From Comamonadaceae bacterium (GTDB lineage: Bacteria > Pseudomonadota > Gammaproteobacteria > Burkholderiales > Burkholderiaceae_C): 56,673 nucleotides of DNA. A program made the translations under genes and the position numbers. Every line of letters starts with the position of its first letter. Within the stretch, counting starts at the first letter, position 1. The stretch covers positions 1-56,673 of the forward strand of contig CANGPV010000003.1 in assembly GCA_947455935.1 (NCBI GenBank), given 5' to 3'. Positions 34,522 through 42,775 of this stretch are shown one piece after another. The notes beneath the pieces are model-generated. The model saw only the letters and a program-made list of their open reading frames with translations, was not told the origin of the DNA and searched no databases.

Positions 34522-36440
34522 TCACGCTCAAGAACATCAGCTTGCGCCGTGGCGCCAAAGTTTTGCTCGATCAAGCCTCGGTCAGTTTGAACCCAGGCGA
34601 AAAAGTCGGCTTGGTGGGCAGAAACGGTGCGGGCAAATCGTCGTTGTTTGCCTTGCTCAACCGCACGCTCACCGAAGATTCTGGCGAATTTGATATTCCT
34701 ACGCAATGGCGCATGGGCCAAGTTGCGCAAGATATGCCTGAGACCGATGCCAGCGCCACCGATTTTGTGATTGAAGGCGACACCGAGTTGATGGCAGCTC
34801 GCCATGAAGTCACGGCAGCCGAGGCTACCGATGACGGAGAGCGCATGGCCAACGCCTATATGGCCTTGCATGATGCGGGTGAGCACGATGCCTCCGCCCG
34901 AGCCCAAGCCTTGATTCAAGGTCTGGGATTTAAAACCACCGAGTTAGACAAACCTGTCAACAGTTTTTCGGGTGGTTGGCGTATGCGCTTGCAACTTGCC
35001 CGTGCGCTGATGTGCCCCACCGAGTTGCTGCTGCTGGATGAACCTACCAACCACTTGGACTTGGATGCCTTGGTGTGGCTGGAGTCATGGCTAAAGCGCT
35101 ACGAAGGTACGTTGTTGGTTATCAGCCATGACCGTGAATTTTTAGACGCTGTGACCAACGTCACCTTGCATATCGATGCGGGCAAATTGGTTCGCTATGG
35201 TGGCAACTACAGCAAGTTTGAGGACATGCGTGCCGAGCAGATGACTTTGCAGCAAAACGCCTTTGCCAAACAGCAAGACAAGATTGCCCATTTACAAAAA
35301 TTCATTGCCCGCTTCAAGGCCAAAGCCAGCAAAGCCAAGCAAGCGCAAAGCCGTGTCAAAGCCTTGGATCGCATGGAAAAAATCGCCCCTTTGATGTCTG
35401 AGGCTGATTTTCAGTTTGAATTCAAAGAACCCGCCAATCTACCCAATCCCATGTTGTCCATGCAACAGGTGAATTTTGGCTATGCAGCATCTGAAGAAAG
35501 CGCCGCAGCCACGATCATCGTGCGGGATGTCAGCAAATCGGTGTTGGCAGGTCAACGCATAGGTATTTTGGGTGCCAATGGCCAAGGCAAGTCAACCGTG
35601 GTGAAAACCATTGCGCGTGATTTACCCATCATCAGTGGCGATATCACCGAAGGCAAAGGCTTGAATATCGGCTACTTTGCGCAGCAAGAGTTGGATGTAT
35701 TGCGTCCTGCCGACAATCCTTTAGAACACATGATTGCTTTGGCAAAACATGTTGCGGTCGAAGGCAAACTCAGCGGCCAAGCCACCCGCGAACAAGACCT
35801 GCGCAGCTTTTTAGGCCAGTTCAACTTTGGTGGTGACATGGTCAAGCAAAGCGTGGGCAGCATGAGTGGCGGCGAGAAAGCCCGCTTGGTACTGTGCATG
35901 ATGGTATGGCAACGCCCCAATTTGCTGCTGCTCGATGAACCTACCAACCACTTAGACCTCACTACACGCGAAGCCCTGTCCATGGCGCTCAATGAATTTG
36001 AAGGCACGGTGATGTTGGTCAGCCATGACCGTGCGTTGCTGCGTGCAGTATGTGATGAATTTTGGCTGGTCTCAAAGGGGGGCATTGCCCCGTTTGATGG
36101 CGACTTGGATGACTACCAACAGTTCTTGCTGGATGAATCCAAGCGCTTGAAGTCGGTGGCCCAAGCCGAAGCAGCGCAACAGGCCAAAGCAACAGTCACT
36201 CAAGCGAAAGCGGCGGTTAAGACGGCGCCTCGTTCAGGCTTGCAAAAGCAACAAATGCAAATTGAGTCTGATATGCAAAGCCTCACAAAGGATATCGATC
36301 GCTTGCAGCAGGCTTTGACCGCCACCCTGCTACCCACAGAAATGGCTGATCTGGGTCGTCAACTTAAAAAGGCCGAGGACAGCTTGTCTCAGCTTGAAGC
36401 GCAGTGGCTTGAACTTTTGGAACAGTTAGAACAGGTGTAA
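34518..36440 (+). CDS. ABC-F ATPase, YheS-like
   Basis: A 640-residue soluble tandem-ABC protein of the ABC-F family, which act on ribosomes rather than as transporters. The first ABC domain has Walker A GRNGAGKSS, signature FSGGWRMRLQLA and Walker B LLLLDEPTNHLDLD. The interdomain (P-site tRNA interaction) linker lies at about 235-310 with basic KAKASKAKQAQSRVK. The second domain has GANGQGKST, MSGGEKARLVL and LLLLDEPTNHLD. The C-terminal coiled coil spans about 540-640. Sequence pattern resembles E. coli YheS more than Uup or EttA. No membrane helices. Coupled to prmB by a four-base overlap and followed by a terminator. Confidence 0.93.
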   Translation: MITLKNISLRRGAKVLLDQASVSLNPGEKVGLVGRNGAGKSSLFALLNRTLTEDSGEFDIPTQWRMGQVAQDMPETDASATDFVIEGDTELMAARHEVTAAEATDDGERMANAYMALHDAGEHDASARAQALIQGLGFKTTELDKPVNSFSGGWRMRLQLARALMCPTELLLLDEPTNHLDLDALVWLESWLKRYEGTLLVISHDREFLDAVTNVTLHIDAGKLVRYGGNYSKFEDMRAEQMTLQQNAFAKQQDKIAHLQKFIARFKAKASKAKQAQSRVKALDRMEKIAPLMSEADFQFEFKEPANLPNPMLSMQQVNFGYAASEESAAATIIVRDVSKSVLAGQRIGILGANGQGKSTVVKTIARDLPIISGDITEGKGLNIGYFAQQELDVLRPADNPLEHMIALAKHVAVEGKLSGQATREQDLRSFLGQFNFGGDMVKQSVGSMSGGEKARLVLCMMVWQRPNLLLLDEPTNHLDLTTREALSMALNEFEGTVMLVSHDRALLRAVCDEFWLVSKGGIAPFDGDLDDYQQFLLDESKRLKSVAQAEAAQQAKATVTQAKAAVKTAPRSGLQKQQMQIESDMQSLTKDIDRLQQALTATLLPTEMADLGRQLKKAEDSLSQLEAQWLELLEQLEQV

Positions 36441-36453
36441 ATGGAGAATGCAT

Positions 36454-36487
36454 AAAAAAAGCCAGCTCTGTTTGAACTGGCTTTTTG
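36454..36487. terminator. Bidirectional rho-independent terminator between the ABC-F gene and tRNA-Lys
   Basis: The stem GCCAGCTC / GAACTGGC (one mismatch) encloses a five-base loop (TGTTT), with an A-run on the left and CTTTTTG on the right. It can terminate the dap-prmB-ABC-F operon on the plus strand and the tRNA-Lys transcript on the minus strand. Confidence 0.88.
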
Positions 36488-36502
36488 TGTACCAAATGTG
36501 GG

Positions 36503-36578
36503 TGGTAGGACGTGCTGGATTCGAACCAGCGACCAACGGATTAAAAGTCCGCTGCTCTACCAACTGAGCTAACGTCCC
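36503..36578 (-). tRNA. tRNA-Lys (anticodon UUU)
   Basis: A complete 76-base cloverleaf read on the minus strand. The acceptor stem GGGACGT pairs with ACGTCCT, the D arm has GCTCAGTTGGTAGAGC, the anticodon stem-loop is GCGGA-CTTTTAA-TCCGT with UUU at 34-36, and the T arm is GCTGG-TTCGAAT-CCAGC. The CCA end is encoded. A TATACT at 36627-36622 on the minus strand may be its -10 box, giving a leader of roughly 40 bases. It stands alone, with tcdA upstream and a terminator just downstream. Confidence 0.98.
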
Positions 36579-36653
36579 ATCTCTTAACTTTACTGCTTTT
36601 GGCAGTCTAGCAAAGCCACAAAGTATAACTGTTTTTTGACGATTTTTGCAGCT

Positions 36654-37445
36654 TTACAAAGCAGATTTTTTAGACATTGTCTCTAGCACCCATGCGGCAG
36701 CGCAATTACCAAAGGTTGCTGTGACAGTCACCACAGAACCATAACCATGACAGTTCAAAGAGTTATCTGTTTGGGTCTCACACACTTGCGAAGGCACCAC
36801 GGTTTCTTTGCTAAAAACTGCGGCCAAGCCCATGGGTTTGCCGCCACTTGCAGCACCGTGCTGTTTGCGTAGACGTTGACGAAGCAAAGATAGCAAAGGG
36901 TCGTGCGTGACGTCAGCTAAATCAGCCACATCCACCCGGTGAGGTAATCTTTTACCCCCTGCAGCGCCCACGGTGATAAAGGGTGTGTGCGTCGCCATGG
37001 CCCACACCGCCATCGCTTGTTTGGCCGCCATGTTGTCGCAAGCATCAATGACCGCATCGGCTTGTACGCCCAGCAACGTAGCGCAGTTCTCAGGAGTGAT
37101 GAATTCCTCTAAGGCATTCACACGGCACTCAGGATGAATGAGGGCTATGCGTTGCTTAAGGGCTTCGACCTTGGGCATACCTACCGTGGTACTCAGGGCA
37201 GGTAATTGACGATTCATATTGGATTCAGAAATATGATCTAAATCGATCAATGTCAAAGCGCTCACTCCACTGCGCGCTAAACACTCCACAGCCCAAGAAC
37301 CCACACCGCCTACGCCCACCACAACCACATGGCTTTGACGTATGTGTTGGGCACCAACCTCCCCATACAAGCGGACTAAGCCGCTGAAACGACGTTCGGT
37401 ATCGACACTGTCGTCGGCAATCACGACTTCAACGAGCTGGTTCAC
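36654..37445 (-). CDS. tcdA: tRNA threonylcarbamoyladenosine dehydratase TcdA (CsdL)
   Basis: A 263-residue E1-like (ThiF/MoeB fold) enzyme that uses ATP to cyclise t6A37 of tRNA to ct6A. The ATP-binding motif VVVVGVGGVGSWAVECLARSG is followed by LIDLDHISESNMNRQL, and the catalytic cysteine region may be SLNCHGYGSVVTVTATFG. I start it at the GTG 37445, one base after the cpoB stop; extending the open frame to 37568 would enter cpoB and has no family match. A GTG a few codons further in is also possible. Last gene of the tolB-pal-cpoB unit; the tRNA-Lys downstream belongs to the ANN-decoding class that carries this modification. Confidence 0.9.
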   Translation of the reverse strand: MNQLVEVVIADDSVDTERRFSGLVRLYGEVGAQHIRQSHVVVVGVGGVGSWAVECLARSGVSALTLIDLDHISESNMNRQLPALSTTVGMPKVEALKQRIALIHPECRVNALEEFITPENCATLLGVQADAVIDACDNMAAKQAMAVWAMATHTPFITVGAAGGKRLPHRVDVADLADVTHDPLLSLLRQRLRKQHGAASGGKPMGLAAVFSKETVVPSQVCETQTDNSLNCHGYGSVVTVTATFGNCAAAWVLETMSKKSAL

Positions 37446-37446
37446 G

Positions 37447-38355
37447 TTATTTGAGTTGCGCCAGTCTGTCTTTGGCAGCCGCTGCAGCTTCTGTGGTGGG
37501 GTGGAGTTTGAGCAAATCGTTAAAAGTTTTACGAGCTTCTTTCGTTTGCTTGAGTTCAATTTGCGCATTGCCCATGGTCAGCATGGCTTCGGGCGTACGT
37601 GCATGGTTTGGAAAGTCGTTCACCAAGGTCCGCAATTGGGCAATCGCTTCATTGAAATCACGTCGAGCGAACTTGGCGCTACCCAACCAATATAAGGCGC
37701 TAGGCTTGTAGCCGGAAGCGCTGTAGAGATTAATAAATTTGCCAAAGGCAGTGGATGCGCCCGAAAAGTCCCCTTTGCGAAATAACACAAAAGCGGCTTC
37801 AAAATCACGTTTTTCTTCAGGGTCTGCAAGGAACTCAAAACCATCTACTTGGACATTGAGCTTATTGACTTTGGGTGCTTCCTCTTTGACCGAAGGCGCG
37901 TCTTGTTTGGCAAATCGCTCGTAGAGTTTTTGAAAACGCTCTTCTATGTCGACATTGGTGTCTTTTTGAGCACGTTGCAAAAGATTAATTTCACGCAGCA
38001 ATTGCTCTCGTTCGCCTCGCAAGTTGGCAATGTCTTGTTTGAGCGCTTCAATCTGGGATTGCAACTGCAATGCCGCTTGACGTCCATCTTGTTTAGTTAG
38101 GATGCTTTCTTGTTTGAATTGACCTACATCGGATTCAACTTGCTTGCGCAGATTGTCAAATTGTTTTTGCGACTGCTCGATGGCCTTTTGCAGTGTTTGC
38201 TCAGAAGCTTGTTGCTGGTTCTGACGCAAGTTTTCAAGGCGTTGACGTAAATCGAGGATAGCTCGACGCGCTTCCTCATCTTCAAATAAAGCAGCTTGGG
38301 ACGTTGAGGCCAGCAGCCCCAACAAGACCAAGACACAGAGACGCCCAGCTGTCAT
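37447..38355 (-). CDS. cpoB: Cell division coordinator CpoB (YbgF)
   Basis: A 302-residue periplasmic protein that links Tol-Pal action to peptidoglycan synthesis during division. A signal peptide (MTAGRLCVLVLLGLLASTSQA) is followed by a long N-terminal coiled coil (about 30-140, rich in Gln, Glu and Arg, containing the trimerising LRQRLENLRQNQQ) and a TPR domain from about 175 to 300 (FVLFRKGDFSGASTAFGKF, YWLGSAKFARRDFNEAI, MLTMGNAQIELKQ). The coiled coil is longer than in E. coli YbgF. The ATG overlaps the pal stop by four bases. Confidence 0.94.
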   Translation of the reverse strand: MTAGRLCVLVLLGLLASTSQAALFEDEEARRAILDLRQRLENLRQNQQQASEQTLQKAIEQSQKQFDNLRKQVESDVGQFKQESILTKQDGRQAALQLQSQIEALKQDIANLRGEREQLLREINLLQRAQKDTNVDIEERFQKLYERFAKQDAPSVKEEAPKVNKLNVQVDGFEFLADPEEKRDFEAAFVLFRKGDFSGASTAFGKFINLYSASGYKPSALYWLGSAKFARRDFNEAIAQLRTLVNDFPNHARTPEAMLTMGNAQIELKQTKEARKTFNDLLKLHPTTEAAAAAKDRLAQLK

Positions 38356-38924
38356 CGGTAGAAGAACTCAGCGCGGCGGTTTTTAGCGAAAGCACTTTCA
38401 TCTGAGCCTTGCGCCGCAGGTTTTTCTTTGCCAAAACTCACAGATTCGACTTGCGACTCTGACACGCCCAGCAAACTCAAACTTTGACGCACAGCATCGG
38501 CACGCTTTTGACCCAAAGCCAAGTTGTATTCACGACCACCGCGTTCGTCGGTGTGACCTTCCAACGAAACTTTTGCGCGGGGATTGGCTTTGAGGAATTG
38601 TGCATGGGCTTCAATGGTGCCCTGGAACTCAGGCTTGACGGTGTAGCTGTCGTAGTCGAAAAAGATGACCTTGGCTACGTTGCCACCGGGACCAGCGCTT
38701 AAATTGGTCGATGCAGCGGTGTCTACGGGGACAACCGCAGACTTGGCCTCATTGGCGGACGAGCTCACAGGCGCCGCTGTGACAGGTGCTGGCAACACAG
38801 GATCGGGCGCAACGGAGACACCTGCCCCCGATTTGTCTTCCACGGGAACATCATTGAGTTTGACACCAGAGGCGCACGCTGCCAGCAACAAAACAAGTCC
38901 TAAGGCGCTAAGGAATTTTTTCAT
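38352..38924 (-). CDS. pal: Peptidoglycan-associated lipoprotein Pal
   Basis: A 190-residue outer-membrane lipoprotein that tethers the envelope to peptidoglycan and works with TolB. The lipobox LLAAC puts the lipidated Cys at residue 17. A low-complexity Ala/Pro/Val linker (about 30-75) leads to the OmpA-like domain (about 83-190) with FFDYDSYTVKPEF, SLEGHTDERGGREYNLALGQKRADAV, the peptidoglycan-contact region. It starts 16 bases after tolB and overlaps cpoB. Length slightly above E. coli Pal owing to the linker. Confidence 0.96.
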   Translation of the reverse strand: MKKFLSALGLVLLLAACASGVKLNDVPVEDKSGAGVSVAPDPVLPAPVTAAPVSSSANEAKSAVVPVDTAASTNLSAGPGGNVAKVIFFDYDSYTVKPEFQGTIEAHAQFLKANPRAKVSLEGHTDERGGREYNLALGQKRADAVRQSLSLLGVSESQVESVSFGKEKPAAQGSDESAFAKNRRAEFFYR

Positions 38925-38940
38925 GAAGTCTCCAGATTAA

Positions 38941-40215
38941 TCAAGGATTGAGGAAAGGCCCCCACTGGGGCTCTCGCATATTGGCTACTTGCCCAGCAAG
39001 TCTTGCACGTATTTTGCCATCTAATGTTGTCGTCATCAGGGCTTCTTTGCCCAGCGACTGGGTGGAATACATAATAAGTTTGCCATTGGGGGCAAAGGTG
39101 GGTCGCTCATCTGCAGTGGTGTCTGTCAATGGCCATTCTTTGTCATTGACCATATCCATGACATGCAATTTATAGGAATTGCCGACTCGAGACACATATG
39201 CCAGCCATCTTCCATCTGGACTCAAGCTGGGTGAGATGTTGTAGGTGCCAGTGAAGGTGACACGTTGAACGGGACCGCCCATGGAAGGTGTTCGGTAAAT
39301 TTGTGGTGAACCACCACGGTCACTGACGAAATAAATGGCTGATCCGTCAGAACTAAAAACAGGCTCAGTATCAATGCCGCTGGATTGGGTCAGGCGTTTG
39401 GGCTCGCCACCCTTGGCATCAATTAAAAACAGTTGTGAACCACCATCACGGCTAAGCGTGATAGCCAACATTTTGCCGTCGGGTGACCAAGCAGGCGCGC
39501 TGTTAGAGCCTTTGAAATTGGCCAGTACTCTTCGCTTTCCAGAGGCAATGTCATGGATGTAGACCACTGGTTTTCGCGACTCGAAAGAAACATAAGCCAG
39601 TTCATTGCCACTGGGCGACCAACTTGGGGAAATAATGGGTTCTTGGCTTGAGAGTGCCGCTTGTGGATTTTCACCGTCGGCATCCGCTACCCATAAAAAA
39701 TGTTTAGGGCCTTGCTTGGAAATATAGGCAATACGGGTTGAAAAAATACCTTTATCACCTGTGAGTTTTTCATAAACCTGATCGGCAATGCGATGAGACA
39801 CCAAGCGCAAATCATTGGGTACCACCACATAGCTTTGCCCGCCCATGTCTTGGCCTTTGACCGCGTCCCATAAGCGAAAGCGCACATCAAAACGCCCATC
39901 AGCCATGCGTGAAACGCTGCCCGTCAGCAAAGCGTCGGCGGGTTTTTGTCGGATAGGACCAAAATCGGGGCGACTCACCTCATCAATCACGGCTCCCGCA
40001 GGCGTGCTGCGAAATTGGCCACTGCGCTCTAAATCAGCAGCAACAATTTGGGTGATTTTTTGCGGCGAATTATCCTCACCGCGAAAGTTGGCCATGGCAA
40101 TGGGAATTTGGGTAATACCCACGCCAGAAATTTCCACCCTGAATTGGGCATGGGCAGGTACAACCGCACACACAACCCCAAGCAGCATCACAACCCAAGC
40201 CTTGAATGCCATCAT
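38941..40215 (-). CDS. tolB: Tol-Pal system translocation protein TolB
   Basis: A 424-residue periplasmic beta-propeller of the Tol-Pal system. I start it at ATG 40215 because AAGGA lies about eight bases upstream and the ATG overlaps the glycosyltransferase stop (ATGA); an earlier in-frame ATG at 40236 is less likely. A signal peptide ends at PAHA before QFRVEISGVG. The N-terminal alpha/beta domain (about 25-160) precedes a six-bladed propeller with repeated SPDG-type motifs (SWSPSGNELAYVSF, AWSPDGKMLAITLS, SLSPDGRWLAYVS). tolQ, tolR and tolA are not upstream; a glycosyltransferase gene is. Confidence 0.96.
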   Translation of the reverse strand: MMAFKAWVVMLLGVVCAVVPAHAQFRVEISGVGITQIPIAMANFRGEDNSPQKITQIVAADLERSGQFRSTPAGAVIDEVSRPDFGPIRQKPADALLTGSVSRMADGRFDVRFRLWDAVKGQDMGGQSYVVVPNDLRLVSHRIADQVYEKLTGDKGIFSTRIAYISKQGPKHFLWVADADGENPQAALSSQEPIISPSWSPSGNELAYVSFESRKPVVYIHDIASGKRRVLANFKGSNSAPAWSPDGKMLAITLSRDGGSQLFLIDAKGGEPKRLTQSSGIDTEPVFSSDGSAIYFVSDRGGSPQIYRTPSMGGPVQRVTFTGTYNISPSLSPDGRWLAYVSRVGNSYKLHVMDMVNDKEWPLTDTTADERPTFAPNGKLIMYSTQSLGKEALMTTTLDGKIRARLAGQVANMREPQWGPFLNP

Positions 40216-40967
40216 TTTTTTCCTTGGTTCAAACAATACAAAGTGAAGTATTTACCATAAGCCGCTTGCCCTTGCATCACGCACACGGCCAATCCCATGG
40301 GTCCGTCAAGAAAGCCCAGTCTGAACACATAGCTTTTAAGAAAAGCTACCAAGCCTGAACTCACCGCGCGCGTCATACTGGTGGTCTGACCTTGTTCAAA
40401 TTTCTGTTGTGCCCATGCTTGGCTATAGAGTTGTAATTTATGCCAATAGTCTTTTGCGGTGGGATAGCTGTAATGCAGCAGTGAATGCATAAGTTTACCG
40501 ATAGCTACGTTGGGATGTGCAATGATTTTTTCATGGACCACATCGTCGCTGAAGCGCGCGCGATCTTTTTTGAACAATCTGATCACTCTGTCAGGTCGCC
40601 AACCGCAATGGTGTATCCATTGACCGCAAAAGTTTGTAAGCCTAGGAATGTCAAAAACCTGATGCGCAGATTGACGCATGACAGATTGAATTTCTTGCGC
40701 CAGTTCAGGGGAGACTCGTTCATCGGCGTCAATAGACAACACCCAATCGTGGGTGGCATGCGCCAGGGCTTTGTTTTTTTGCGGACCAAAACCATGCCAT
40801 TCAGGGTCTAAAACAACTTTGGCACCAAGTTGTTGCGCACGCAAGACGGTGTCATCTGTGCTTTGACCATCCAGCACAATCACCTCATCGGCAAACCCCA
40901 CACTTTGAAGGCAGGCGGCTATGTTGGCGCTTTCGTTGCGTGTAATGATGATGACACTCAAGGACAT
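40212..40967 (-). CDS. Family 2 glycosyltransferase, WaaE/KdtX-like LPS core enzyme
   Basis: A 251-residue GT-A fold glycosyltransferase probably acting on lipopolysaccharide core at the cytoplasmic membrane face. The N-terminus LSVIIITRNESANIAACLQSV, the nucleotide-sugar segment EVIVLDGQSTDDT and the DxD-type motif SIDADERVSPEL are typical. The C-terminal half (RPDRVIRLFKKDRARFSDDVVHEKI) matches the WaaE/KdtX group. A moderately hydrophobic stretch near 212-240 may associate with membrane. It is divergent from msbA by 65 bases and coupled to tolB by a four-base overlap. Exact sugar and acceptor are unknown. Confidence 0.9.
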   Translation of the reverse strand: MSLSVIIITRNESANIAACLQSVGFADEVIVLDGQSTDDTVLRAQQLGAKVVLDPEWHGFGPQKNKALAHATHDWVLSIDADERVSPELAQEIQSVMRQSAHQVFDIPRLTNFCGQWIHHCGWRPDRVIRLFKKDRARFSDDVVHEKIIAHPNVAIGKLMHSLLHYSYPTAKDYWHKLQLYSQAWAQQKFEQGQTTSMTRAVSSGLVAFLKSYVFRLGFLDGPMGLAVCVMQGQAAYGKYFTLYCLNQGKK

Positions 40968-41032
40968 GGGGTGATTCTACCGAAGCGGTGGTTTCACAAT
41001 GGTCATAATCCGAAAAAACGTTCCCAGACAAA

Positions 41033-42775
41033 ATGACCCCACAGCCTCGCATCCGACATCGACTTATTCGCGCTTTCGCCCACTTTACACACCCCTTCAG
41101 TGCTTGGGTGGTGACAGCAGTTTGCGTAGTGATCGTGTCAGCCTCCGAGCCCCTCGTACCGGCCTTGCTAAAACCTTTGCTTGACCGTGGCTTTGGTCAA
41201 AACGATTTTCCGGTGTGGCAAGTTCCTTTTGCTTTGATAGGTTTGTTCGGCTTGCGAGGCTTGGGTGTGTTCCTCAGCCAAGTGGCCATGGCCAAGGCCA
41301 CCAACCAAGGCTTGATGCAATTGCGCCTGAACATGTTTGCACGTTTGCAAAATGCAGACTTGGCATTATTCAAACAACAATCAGCCAGTGCTTTGGGCAA
41401 CACCTTGGTGTTTGAAGTTCAAAACGGCGCCTTGTTGATGGTCAGTTCGGTCATGAGTTTGGTGCGCGACAGTTTGACCTTGCTGGCATTGGTGGCTTAT
41501 TTGTTGTATTTGAATTGGCAGCTCAGCTTGATCGTTGCCTTGCTTTTTCCAGCAGTTGCGTGGCTAATGAAAGTCATGAGTCGACGTCTTTACCAAATCA
41601 CCCGCGACACCCAATCGGCCACCGATGAGTTGGCTTATGTGGTGGAAGAAACCTCACTGGCCTACCGAGAAATACGTCTTCACCACGCACAGTCCATGCA
41701 AATGGGTCGCTTCGAACAATTGGCGAAGCGTTTGCAGCGCTTGGCCATGAAAACTTCGATTGCCAGCTCAGGCATAACCCCCATGACACAGTTGTTGTCT
41801 GCGGTGGCTTTGTCAGGCGTCATCAGCATTGCCGTGCTGCAAAGTCAACAAACCGGTATGACAGTGGGTGGTTTTGCAGCTTTTGTCACCGCCATGCTGA
41901 TGTTGATTGCACCGATCAAGCACCTCTCCGAGGTCACGGGTCCACTCACGCGTGGTTTGGCGGCGTTGGAACGTGGTTTTGAGTTGATTGAAAACACGCC
42001 TTTGGAAACGGGAGGTACCCATGCGGTTGAAAAAGCGCTTGGTCACATTGTGTTCGAGGATGTATCTGTTCGGTACCAAAGCGATATGCCTTGGGCCTTG
42101 CAAAACATCACCTTAACTATTCAACAGGGTGAAACGGTTGCATTAGTGGGCAGTTCAGGCTCAGGGAAAACCACTTTGGCGAATCTGTTGATCCGCTTTG
42201 TCGACAGTACGCAAGGCAAAGTTTTACTCGATGGCGTATCTGTTCATGACTGGAATTTGATAGCTTTGCGCAAACAATTTGCTTTGGTCAGCCAAAACGT
42301 GGTGGTGCTGAACGATACCTTGGCTGCGAATGTGGCTCTGGGCCAAATGCCAGATGAAAAGCGCGTGACCGAGTGCTTAGAGGCAGCGCACTTAAGTGAC
42401 TATCTGTCCCAGCTTCCGCAGCACATTCACACGGTGGTGGGGCATAACGCGTCGACCATGTCAGGGGGTCAACGACAACGCTTGGCCATAGCGCGTGCAC
42501 TTTACAAAGACGCACCTATTTTAATTCTGGATGAAGCCACTTCGGCTTTGGACAATGAATCAGAACGCTTGGTGCAAGACGCTTTACAAAGCTTGCAACG
42601 CAACCGAACCACCTTGGTGATTGCCCATCGCTTGACGACCATAGAAAAAGCCGATCGCATCATTGTCATGGAACAGGGCCGCTTGATTGAACAAGGCACC
42701 CACACCCAATTGCTTCAAGCGAAAGGGGCTTATTCAGCCATGTTCCATCTCGGCCATTCATCGGGTCTGGCTTAA
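41033..42775 (+). CDS. msbA: Lipid A export ABC transporter MsbA-like (permease-ATPase fusion)
   Basis: A 580-residue half-transporter that as a dimer flips lipid A-core across the inner membrane. Six membrane helices fill the first ~310 residues; the ATPase domain has Walker A VGSSGSGKTT (about 374-383), Q-loop VSQNVVVLNDTL, signature MSGGQRQRLAIARAL and Walker B PILILDEATSALDNESE, followed by the H-loop VIAHRL. The protein resembles MsbA, and glycosyltransferase neighbours support an LPS role; a generic multidrug exporter is the alternative. Its 3' end overlaps the end of the convergent heptosyltransferase-like gene by 18 bases. Confidence 0.92.
   Translation: MTPQPRIRHRLIRAFAHFTHPFSAWVVTAVCVVIVSASEPLVPALLKPLLDRGFGQNDFPVWQVPFALIGLFGLRGLGVFLSQVAMAKATNQGLMQLRLNMFARLQNADLALFKQQSASALGNTLVFEVQNGALLMVSSVMSLVRDSLTLLALVAYLLYLNWQLSLIVALLFPAVAWLMKVMSRRLYQITRDTQSATDELAYVVEETSLAYREIRLHHAQSMQMGRFEQLAKRLQRLAMKTSIASSGITPMTQLLSAVALSGVISIAVLQSQQTGMTVGGFAAFVTAMLMLIAPIKHLSEVTGPLTRGLAALERGFELIENTPLETGGTHAVEKALGHIVFEDVSVRYQSDMPWALQNITLTIQQGETVALVGSSGSGKTTLANLLIRFVDSTQGKVLLDGVSVHDWNLIALRKQFALVSQNVVVLNDTLAANVALGQMPDEKRVTECLEAAHLSDYLSQLPQHIHTVVGHNASTMSGGQRQRLAIARALYKDAPILILDEATSALDNESERLVQDALQSLQRNRTTLVIAHRLTTIEKADRIIVMEQGRLIEQGTHTQLLQAKGAYSAMFHLGHSSGLA

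Noticed and set aside
36585-36612. ACTGC-CAAAA-GCAGT hairpin between tcdA and tRNA-Lys as a terminator
   Set aside because: The stem is only five base pairs and is followed by AAAGTTAAG rather than a T-run on the minus strand; it is more likely part of the tRNA precursor leader.
37446-37568. N-terminal extension of tcdA into cpoB
   Set aside because: It is lysine- and serine-rich out-of-frame cpoB sequence and TcdA family proteins begin near the chosen GTG.
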